From: Malonomonas sp036526255
Lineage (GTDB): Bacteria > Desulfobacterota > Desulfuromonadia > Desulfuromonadales > Geopsychrobacteraceae
Length of the DNA stretch: 64,000 nt
NCBI GenBank assembly: GCA_036526255.1
Contig: DATCYW010000100.1
Span: 49,493-113,492 of the forward strand
Reading direction: 5' to 3'
Shown here: positions 1 to 6,863 of the stretch, one piece after another
Layout: each line of letters begins with the position of its first letter
How positions within the stretch are numbered: the first letter of the stretch is position 1
The notes under the pieces: model-generated
What the model saw: only the letters and a program-made list of their open reading frames with translations
Told to the model about the DNA's origin: nothing
The model's database searches: none
Program-made: the position numbers and the translations under genes

Positions 1-194
1 GCGCCGTGGTCATCAGTCACGACCGCTGGTTTCTTGACCGCATCGCCACGCACATCCTCGCCTTCGAGGGGAATTCACAGGTGGTCTGGTATGAAGGGAA
101 TTATTCGGAATACGAAGAAGACCGCAAACGCCGCTTGGGGCGCGACGCCGACCAGCCGCACCGGATCAAGTATCGCGATCTGACCCGGCAGTAA
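1..194 (+). CDS. ettA: EttA-type ABC-F translational throttle ATPase, C-terminal fragment
   Basis: Only the last 64 codons are in the window; the frame is open to the left edge. The fragment begins inside the second ABC domain with the H-loop (V-I-S-H-D-R-W-F-L-D) and ends with the charged tail typical of EttA (EEDRKRRLG and ADQPHRIKYR). EttA-type ABC-F proteins bind the ribosomal E site and gate the first peptide bond according to the ADP/ATP ratio. That role is taken from the family; only the tail is seen here. A long hairpin follows at once, so this is the end of its transcript. Confidence 0.85.
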   Translation, partial: AVVISHDRWFLDRIATHILAFEGNSQVVWYEGNYSEYEEDRKRRLGRDADQPHRIKYRDLTRQ

Positions 195-210
195 AAGCCA
201 ATCCCGCGAA

Positions 211-259
211 AACCAACAACGCCCGGGCTGCTTCGGTAGCAGCCCGGGCGTTGTTGGTT
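211..259. terminator. Bidirectional hairpin terminator between ettA and the COG3014 gene
   Basis: A perfect 21-bp inverted repeat (211-231 with 239-259) has a 7-base loop. It lies between two convergent genes, 17 bases after the ettA stop. There is no long T run, but the stem is very stable. Confidence 0.8.
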
Positions 260-278
260 CTATCGAACGACTGAGCTA

Positions 279-1541
279 TCAAAACCGCAGCGAATAAAAA
301 AACCGCTCCCCCTTGTTCAGGTGGAATTCCGGCAGTTCAACTCTTCGATTATCACGATAACCGCCCTTGGTCAGATCCAGACGAATCTTGTGACTACCCG
401 CCGGCAACGGAACCCGAATCAGCGTCATTCGCGCCGGCAGGGTCTGCCAGCTGCGGGTGTCCGGCTCTTCGAGCAGCAGCAGGCTGACCCGCAGCAGCAC
501 TTCGGCCAAATCGCCATGTTTATCGCCGACCGCCTGCGAGGCGGCCTCTTTTACGGCAACCCGCGCTGTTTCCTTGAGAATCAGCCGCGTTTTGCGTTCA
601 TCGAGCGAGCGGCGGATGACCGCGGCGAAATCGGCGGTAATAAGCGGCAATGAGGGGTAATCCGGAGAGACGGTCTTCAGCTTCAGCGGCGGGGTTGCGG
701 TTTTCGCATAGTACGGGAAGGAAAAACGGATCGATGGCGGCAGAAAAAAATTGCCGGGACGCTTTTTCGGGATGCGGTCATTGGCAATAAACAGTACCAG
801 CTCCGCATCCCCCTGCGGCAGCTCGGCGGGCAGATAGGGGCGGAACTTCTCAACCTCATCGGTCATGCCGAGGCGGCTGGCGATCGGCACCAGGTCCATC
901 GCCACCGCTTTGGGGGTCGGCAGATCGCCGGCCAGCTTGCGGTAGACCAGGTAGGCGTCGTTATCCTCCCGCACATGCGCAAAGCAGAGCGCGATCAAAG
1001 CCCGGCTGAAATAATCTTCCTTTAACGCATCCGGATAGGCTTCGAGCACCTGCAAAGCCTGTTTCGCTTCGACCAGAGCCCCATCGTACTGCCCCAACAG
1101 CAGAAAATTCATCATCTGATAGCTGTGAATCCAGAGCCGTTCGCTGTATTCCCCCTTGTATTTCACCAGCCACTCGCTGGTCACCATCGAACCCAACTGC
1201 TCACTGGCACTGATCTTTTCGAACTTCTTCGCCATCACCGCCGCTTCAAGAAACTGATTGATGCTCTCCTGATAACGTCCCAGCTGATGCAGCACCACCC
1301 CCTGCTCAAGCAGAAACAGCAGCTCGCTGCGATTGCCGAAGGCATCCCCCTTCTGCAGGGTCTCCAGCGCCTGCTCCGGCCGGTCGGCGTAAAAACTTTG
1401 ACTGGCCTTGTTCAGCCGGCCGGCGCAACCGGAGAGACTGAGCAAAACACAGAGCAGCGCGACAAAAGATAAGCCGGGCTGACAATACGACAACCCGGCC
1501 TTCAGAGAATTCATCATGACAGTGACTCTGGTGCCGATCAC
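279..1541 (-). CDS. TPR-containing lipoprotein, COG3014-like
   Basis: This is a predicted lipoprotein. The N-terminus has a hydrophobic stretch ending in the lipobox L-S-G-C (Cys39 when counted from GTG at 1541). Residues 45-200 look like tetratricopeptide helices (repeated A-L-E, G-R-Y-Q-E-S, L-G-Q-Y-D-G-A motifs). The C-terminal third is beta-rich and ends in a hydrophobic residue. The GTG start overlaps the stop of the upstream LpoB-like gene as GTGA, which suggests translational coupling. ATG codons at 1517 and 1514 would give a more usual signal-peptide length but have no clear ribosome site either. I recognise it as the COG3014 partner often found beside LpoB-like lipoproteins; its biochemical role is unknown. 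Confidence 0.7.
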   Translation of the reverse strand: MIGTRVTVMMNSLKAGLSYCQPGLSFVALLCVLLSLSGCAGRLNKASQSFYADRPEQALETLQKGDAFGNRSELLFLLEQGVVLHQLGRYQESINQFLEAAVMAKKFEKISASEQLGSMVTSEWLVKYKGEYSERLWIHSYQMMNFLLLGQYDGALVEAKQALQVLEAYPDALKEDYFSRALIALCFAHVREDNDAYLVYRKLAGDLPTPKAVAMDLVPIASRLGMTDEVEKFRPYLPAELPQGDAELVLFIANDRIPKKRPGNFFLPPSIRFSFPYYAKTATPPLKLKTVSPDYPSLPLITADFAAVIRRSLDERKTRLILKETARVAVKEAASQAVGDKHGDLAEVLLRVSLLLLEEPDTRSWQTLPARMTLIRVPLPAGSHKIRLDLTKGGYRDNRRVELPEFHLNKGERFFYSLRF

Positions 1542-2152
1542 CAGCCGATAAATGGCTTGGTGGATTCGCGAATAACTTCAGTGCTGTCGGCCCACTCGAT
1601 CAGGCCGCTCTGGATGTCGGTCAGCTCCAGGTTCAGGCTGTAGTACATCAGCGTGCGCTTGGTCAGACGCATCTGGCGCGGTTCTTTCTTCTCCATCGAA
1701 CGCAGGGTGCCGGTCAGCATATAGCTGGCGCCAACCTGCCGCGCTTTGGCGATTCGCGTTTCAGCGGAGACGTTGCCGCCATATTGGTAGCTGCTTTCGC
1801 GCTCGATATTGTCGCGCTGGGTTTCGTTGATAAACCGCACCCGGCCGCTTTCGAGCAATGCCTGGCGGATATCATCGGTGATGGCGGAGGTGCTGATATG
1901 TTCGCTGGTGCGATTGGCGATCCCGTAAACAATCAGCACCGGACGATCCGTCGAGCGCACCAGCGGATGCTTTGACAGCAGCGATTTGGTCATGTAACCG
2001 ACAATCGCCTTTTTATCCGAGAAGTGATAGCCCTCGTCGTAGATAACTTTTTCGTTCGGATCGATCTCGCGGGTCATCACGCCGCAGCCAGCCAGCGGCA
2101 GTAAGAATGCAATGATCAGCACAGCGCCCAAAAACTTTTGTCGGATCTTCAT
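1538..2152 (-). CDS. LpoB-like lipoprotein (penicillin-binding-protein activator family)
   Basis: The predicted protein has 204 residues, with a signal peptide ending in L-A-G-C (Cys23) and then a domain matching the LpoB/COG3417 pattern (VLIVYGIANRTSEHI near residue 75, then RFINETQRD). In enterobacteria LpoB spans the periplasm and activates the peptidoglycan synthase PBP1B. Here no penicillin-binding protein is nearby, so the partner is unknown. The start was chosen at 2152 because AGGTGAG lies 6 bases upstream; an in-frame start at 2170 has no such site. It forms a two-gene unit with the COG3014-like lipoprotein. Confidence 0.72.
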   Translation of the reverse strand: MKIRQKFLGAVLIIAFLLPLAGCGVMTREIDPNEKVIYDEGYHFSDKKAIVGYMTKSLLSKHPLVRSTDRPVLIVYGIANRTSEHISTSAITDDIRQALLESGRVRFINETQRDNIERESSYQYGGNVSAETRIAKARQVGASYMLTGTLRSMEKKEPRQMRLTKRTLMYYSLNLELTDIQSGLIEWADSTEVIRESTKPFIGW

Positions 2153-2248
2153 AGTCAACTCACCTCGCACAAACAGGGAAACGAAGGGACTCCGCTTCCG
2201 GATTATTTTCCACAGTGCTAACGCAACCTGCCCACCATTCTACCACAT

Positions 2249-4120
2249 TCAAACACCCGATTGTCTGGCGGCCGGAGGCAACGCTGCTTTCAGAACCGTA
2301 CGGATGGCGCCATCCAGTTCTGCGACGGTAAAAGGCTTATGCAGGATATGCCGGACTCCGGCGACCCGCAACGCCCCCTCCCCGGCCTGGTCAGCAAAGC
2401 CGGTCCAGATCATCACCGGCAACGTCGGATTCTGCGCCCAGATTTCTTTTGCCAGATCTGTTCCGGACATCTCCGGCATGGTCAGGTCACTGATCAGCAG
2501 GTCGAAATCATGCTCAGCCAGCAACAACTCGAGCGCCTGCAGAGGATTACGACAGACACTAACCTGATAACCCAGGTCCTGCAGCAGATCCTTGCCGGTA
2601 TCGAGCACTCCAGGTTCGTCGTCGACCAGCAGCAGGCGCTCCTGTCCGCCGCAGACGTCAGCAGAGGCGGCAGTCGGCAGCTCTTCTGCCGGCGGCTCCT
2701 GGGGCAGATAGATGCGAAACCGGGTGCCCTCACCCTCACCACTCTCAAGGCAGATGGTGCCCTTGTGTGACTGCACGATGCCGTGCACCACCGCCAAACC
2801 CATCCCGGTCCCCTTGTCGGCCTTTTTAGTGGTGAAGAAGGGTTCGAAAATCCGGTCGTGAAGTTCAGGAGGAATGCCCGGACCATCATCCTCGATCTGC
2901 AGACAGACGTCGCTGCCCGGATCAAGAGTCAAAGTGCAGGACTGGCCACCGGCAACCTGTTGCTGACTGATTGAAACCCTTAAAGTACCGCCCTGTTCGG
3001 CCAACGCGTAACCGGCATTGCTGGCCAGATTCATCACCACCTGATGCAGTTGAGTCGCATCGCCCATAACCCAGAGATTCTCATCCAACGCAGTCTCAAT
3101 CTGAACAGTCTCCGGAAGGGAAGCACGGATCAGGCTGAGCGCTTCTGAAACAACGGCAGACAGCTGGATTTTTTCCTGGGTTGCTTCGGTGTGGCGGCTG
3201 AAGATCAGAATCTGCGCAATCAGCGCCTTGGCTCGCTCACCGGCATGGACAATCTGCAGCAGACGACTCTGCAGCTTGGATTCAGGATCCACGCCGATCT
3301 GACAGAGCTGTGCGTAACCTAAAATCGCGGCAAGAATGTTGTTGAAATCGTGGGCAATCCCTCCTGCCAGAGTGCCGAGGGCTTCCATTTTCTGCGATTG
3401 CGTCAGTTGCTGCTCCAACTGTTGCCGCCGCTCAAACTCACTTTTTACCCGTTCGACCAGCCCATCGACAGCATCCGCCAGCAGGTCGATTTCATCCGGG
3501 TGCGCGGTCCGCTTCAACGCTGCAAGTGGCTGCAACTGTTCGACATGGGCAAGATCGATCTCACGGGTGTATTTTTCGACGGCCATCAGGCGTCGACCGG
3601 CGAGCAGATGGAACAACAGGAACATGATGGCGGCAAGACTGAAAATACCGAGACTGTTGACCAGAAAGATCAGCGGAAATTCCAGAATCAACAGCGTCAG
3701 ATAATCCTGATAAGCGGCCTGCGCATACACCTGACCGATCGTCAGCTGCCCACTCATGCGCGGAAATGGATAGTTAACATTGGCGTGAAAATCAAGAAAA
3801 GTGGTCGCCGCCCTGGCACCCTGGCGAACACACTCTTTGCCTTCAGTGTCGCAGATTTCCATAAAAGTAAAAAGTTGACTGGTCTGACTGTCAGCAATGG
3901 TCTGCAGCATTTTCCAGTTGTAGTTCCAGAGCGACTCGCCGACCTCCAGCAAAGGACCGGCGATAAAACCTTTGAAGCTGTTACGAATCTGCTGTTTCTG
4001 CCAGTCCTGACGGCTGTGAATCTCGAACAGCGACACGACCAGGCTGATCAATAAACAGACCAGCAAAGTGCTCAACAGCAACTTTCGGGTCAGACTGACT
4101 GGCTTAATCGCTGCACTCAA
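2249..4120 (-). CDS. Membrane hybrid sensor histidine kinase with C-terminal receiver domain
   Basis: The protein has 623 residues. TM1 is about 13-33, a periplasmic sensor about 34-140, and TM2 about 141-173. A linker follows, then a HisKA box with G-G-I-A-H-D-F-N-N (His257), an HATPase domain with N-box Asn364/Asn368 and D-D-G-P-G-I-P at 411-417, and a receiver domain from about 495 with phosphoacceptor Asp545 and Lys595. The sensor is short and contains two Cys near residues 90-97; its ligand is unknown. The start is TTG at 4120, supported by GGGAG 7 bases upstream, and it overlaps the HIT gene by 17 bases. No separate output regulator is adjacent, so signalling probably passes through the attached receiver to an unlinked partner. 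Confidence 0.88.
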   Translation of the reverse strand: MSAAIKPVSLTRKLLLSTLLVCLLISLVVSLFEIHSRQDWQKQQIRNSFKGFIAGPLLEVGESLWNYNWKMLQTIADSQTSQLFTFMEICDTEGKECVRQGARAATTFLDFHANVNYPFPRMSGQLTIGQVYAQAAYQDYLTLLILEFPLIFLVNSLGIFSLAAIMFLLFHLLAGRRLMAVEKYTREIDLAHVEQLQPLAALKRTAHPDEIDLLADAVDGLVERVKSEFERRQQLEQQLTQSQKMEALGTLAGGIAHDFNNILAAILGYAQLCQIGVDPESKLQSRLLQIVHAGERAKALIAQILIFSRHTEATQEKIQLSAVVSEALSLIRASLPETVQIETALDENLWVMGDATQLHQVVMNLASNAGYALAEQGGTLRVSISQQQVAGGQSCTLTLDPGSDVCLQIEDDGPGIPPELHDRIFEPFFTTKKADKGTGMGLAVVHGIVQSHKGTICLESGEGEGTRFRIYLPQEPPAEELPTAASADVCGGQERLLLVDDEPGVLDTGKDLLQDLGYQVSVCRNPLQALELLLAEHDFDLLISDLTMPEMSGTDLAKEIWAQNPTLPVMIWTGFADQAGEGALRVAGVRHILHKPFTVAELDGAIRTVLKAALPPAARQSGV

Positions 4121-4532
4121 AAATAAACTCCCGCAGATTTCCCGTTTGGATCAGTTGACGCAGTTCGATTACCTCTGCTGCTGCGTAGGCGACTGCCGGG
4201 CGCGCCCCCCAGACCGGCCCCGGCCAGGCCGGATCGCCGATACTGCGGGCGACATGATGCAGGTGCAGTTGACTGACGATGTTCCCCAACGCCGCAACAT
4301 TCAGCTTATCGTAGCTGAAATTCTGCTCAATCCAGCGGGATAATTCCGCCGACTCGCGCCACAGCTGCTGCTGATCTTCAGTTGCCAGATGGTGGATCTC
4401 ACGCGCGCCGCGCCGTCGCGGCACCAGAATAAACCAGGGGTAACTACGGTCGTTCATCAACAACAGGCGACAGAGCGGAAAGTCACCCAGCACAACAGTA
4501 TCTCTCTGCAAGTGCGGATCAAGCTCGAACAT
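4104..4532 (-). CDS. HIT-family nucleotide-binding hydrolase/transferase
   Basis: This is a small soluble protein (142 residues) of the histidine triad superfamily. The triad region reads Q-L-H-L-H-H-V-A-R (His90, His92, His93), with Gln in place of the first His, as in a recognised bacterial HIT subgroup. W-F-I-L-V-P-R-R near residue 33 matches the beta strand lining the nucleotide pocket. HIT proteins hydrolyse or transfer nucleoside monophosphates; the substrate cannot be read here. The ATG at 4532 has AGAGGTG just upstream. The 3' end overlaps the histidine kinase gene by 17 bases, so the two are probably co-transcribed. Confidence 0.85.
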   Translation of the reverse strand: MFELDPHLQRDTVVLGDFPLCRLLLMNDRSYPWFILVPRRRGAREIHHLATEDQQQLWRESAELSRWIEQNFSYDKLNVAALGNIVSQLHLHHVARSIGDPAWPGPVWGARPAVAYAAAEVIELRQLIQTGNLREFIFECSD

Positions 4533-4605
4533 CAAACACCTCTAACCAGTGAAAGACTGACATAATTTAATTCTGCTATCTGAGCAAGCCAGGCGAAAGC
4601 CTTGA

Positions 4606-6771
4606 TCACGGCTGCCGGATCAACCAGCAGTTGTGAATCCGCGGGTTGCGTTCAAAGTCGAGCGGGATGGTTTTGCGGCTGATCTCTTCAATCTGCAGCT
4701 CCGGCAGACTGTCACTGTCGAGCCGAAAACTGCGCAGATTATTGGAGAAAATCAGCGTTCCACCTGGCGCCAGCAGCCTGACCGTTTTGCGCAGCAACGC
4801 CACATGATCGCGCTGCACATCAAAGTTGTCGCTCATCCCCTTTGAATTCGAGAAGGTCGGCGGATCGAGAAAAATCAGATCGTAACGAGCGGCCCGCTCA
4901 GTCTGCGCTTTCTCCAGCCAGCTCAGGCAGTCGACCTGAATCAGCTCCTGGTCCGCCGGATTGAAATGGTTCAAGGCAATATTCTTCTGCGCCCAGTCGA
5001 GGTAAGTGCGTGACATGTCGACCGTGGTGGTCGCTTTTGCCCCCCCCACCAGCGCATGCACCGTGACGCTGCCGGTGTAGGCGAACAGGTTGAGAAAGCG
5101 GGTCCCGGCCGCCATTTCCTGTACCAGCTGACGGGTGGAGCGGTGATCGAGAAACAGGCCGGTGTCGAGGTAGTCAGTCAGATTGACCAGAAATTTGCAG
5201 TTCCCCTCCTGCACTTCCTTGAGGATGCCGCGACGCGCCTGTTTTTCGTATTGATTGATCCCCTTCTGCTGCTGACGAACCTTCAGATGAACCTTGGCAG
5301 GAGAGATGTCCAGCACCTGCGGCAACGCATCCTGAACCTCCTGCAGCCGCTGGGCGGCCTTGTGCGCTTCGATCTCCTTCGGCGCCCGATACTCCTGCAG
5401 GTGCACCTCGTCACCGTAGATATCGACCGCAACGGCATATTCCGGCAGGTCGGCATCGTACAACCGGTAGCAATCGATGCCGTTCTGAACGGACCACTTT
5501 TTCAGCTTTTTCAGGTTTTTGCGCAGCCGGTTGGCGAACATCTCGGCGCCCGGTGACAGGGGCTTTTTCACCGCCCGGCCGGCTCCGGCTTCCAGCGATT
5601 GCCAACGGTTACTGTCGTTCAGCTCAAACTGCAGCAGTTGGCACTTCAGCGCGCCGTTATAGAGGGTGTTGATCTTGCCGGCACGCAGGCCGATCGAGCG
5701 CCCCAGTTGCGGATTCGAGGTGATCACCGCCGCGTTCCAGCCGTTGCACTGTGTAGACAGTTTTTCACCGAGCAGATTGTACAGCGGCGGCAGTTCACTC
5801 TCTTCACCGAGCCGTTCGCCGTACGGCGGGTTGGCGACCAGCAGGCCGCTTTTGGCCCCGGCCGGAGCGCTGAATTCGCGCAGTGTCCGCTTCTCGAAGT
5901 GGACAAACTTATCCAGCCCGGCATTCTGCGCATGCTGCCAGGCGGCCTTGACCGCCCGGCTGTCACCATCGTATCCGACAATCGGTGCCAGCTTTTGCGC
6001 CATGCCCAGTTGTTGCCGCTGCAAAGCCGCTGCGCGCAACTCCTCCCAGACTTCCGGATCAAACTGCAACCAGCCCTTAAAGCCATAATAGTCACGCAGC
6101 AGCCCGGGCGCGGTGTCGGTGGCGATCAGACCCGCTTCCAGCGGCAGGGTTCCGGAACCGCACATCGGGTCGACCAGCGCCCCGCCGGCGGCACAGATTT
6201 CCGGCCAGCCCGAGCGGATCAGGATCGCTGCGGCCAGGTTTTCCTTGAGCGGCGCGTGCACGCCGTCGATCCGGTATCCACGGCGATGCAGACTGTCGCC
6301 GGACAGGTCCAGGCTCAATGTCGCCTGATCCTTGTGCAGATGCAGATTGATGCGCAGGTCGGGCTGCTCAACCGCTATCGAAGGGCGATCATTGCAACGG
6401 CTGCGAAACTGGTCGACGATGGCATCCTTGATCCGCAACGCCCCATACTGGGAGTGATTGATCTTCGAATGTACGGTGGTGCAGTCGACTGCGAAGGTTT
6501 TGTCGAGGGCGAGGTGTTCGGCCCAATCGATCTGCTGCGCTTCGGCGTAGAGGATATCCGCATCAAGGGCCTTAAAGCTGGCCAGCGGCAGCAGCACCCG
6601 GCTGGCCAGGCGCGACCAGAGGCAGACCTGATAAGCGGTCTTCAGATCACCACTGAAGCGCGCACCGGCCCGCTCTTCTTTAACATCGCTGGCGCCCAGC
6701 GCAACCAGCTCTGCCACCAGCAGCGCTTCAAAACCAAGGGCGGCGGTGGCGAAAAATTGTAGCTCCTGCAT
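4606..6771 (-). CDS. rlmKL: Bifunctional 23S rRNA methyltransferase RlmKL (m2G2445 / m7G2069)
   Basis: The 721-residue protein has the order expected of RlmKL. A THUMP domain (about 45-155) is followed by an N-terminal Rossmann methylase with D-P-M-C-G-S-G-T-L near residue 200 and the catalytic N-P-P-Y-G-E-R-L motif. A second methylase follows with L-N-L-F-A-Y-T-G-S and F-L-D-P-P-T-F-S. In E. coli the N half makes m2G2445 and the C half m7G2069 in 23S rRNA. Length and motifs are complete, so both activities are likely. It stands alone: a terminator of the upstream peptidase gene lies just before it. Confidence 0.95.
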   Translation of the reverse strand: MQELQFFATAALGFEALLVAELVALGASDVKEERAGARFSGDLKTAYQVCLWSRLASRVLLPLASFKALDADILYAEAQQIDWAEHLALDKTFAVDCTTVHSKINHSQYGALRIKDAIVDQFRSRCNDRPSIAVEQPDLRINLHLHKDQATLSLDLSGDSLHRRGYRIDGVHAPLKENLAAAILIRSGWPEICAAGGALVDPMCGSGTLPLEAGLIATDTAPGLLRDYYGFKGWLQFDPEVWEELRAAALQRQQLGMAQKLAPIVGYDGDSRAVKAAWQHAQNAGLDKFVHFEKRTLREFSAPAGAKSGLLVANPPYGERLGEESELPPLYNLLGEKLSTQCNGWNAAVITSNPQLGRSIGLRAGKINTLYNGALKCQLLQFELNDSNRWQSLEAGAGRAVKKPLSPGAEMFANRLRKNLKKLKKWSVQNGIDCYRLYDADLPEYAVAVDIYGDEVHLQEYRAPKEIEAHKAAQRLQEVQDALPQVLDISPAKVHLKVRQQQKGINQYEKQARRGILKEVQEGNCKFLVNLTDYLDTGLFLDHRSTRQLVQEMAAGTRFLNLFAYTGSVTVHALVGGAKATTTVDMSRTYLDWAQKNIALNHFNPADQELIQVDCLSWLEKAQTERAARYDLIFLDPPTFSNSKGMSDNFDVQRDHVALLRKTVRLLAPGGTLIFSNNLRSFRLDSDSLPELQIEEISRKTIPLDFERNPRIHNCWLIRQP

Positions 6772-6790
6772 GTGTCTTTCTACTTTCTAA

Positions 6791-6824
6791 AAAACGGTCG
6801 GGGTGAGTAAGGCCACACCCCGAC
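6791..6824 (-). terminator. Intrinsic terminator of the M16C peptidase gene
   Basis: A 9-bp stem (6797-6805 with 6816-6824) is followed on the minus strand by a run of six T (6789-6794 region). It lies 40 bases after the peptidase stop and before rlmKL. Confidence 0.8.
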
Positions 6825-6863
6825 AAGAAGATTGATTCTGGCCTGTTGTAAATTGAATAGCCA

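Noticed and set aside
5599..6762. A 387-codon plus-strand frame inside rlmKL
   Set aside because: The minus-strand RlmKL has complete motifs over the same bases.
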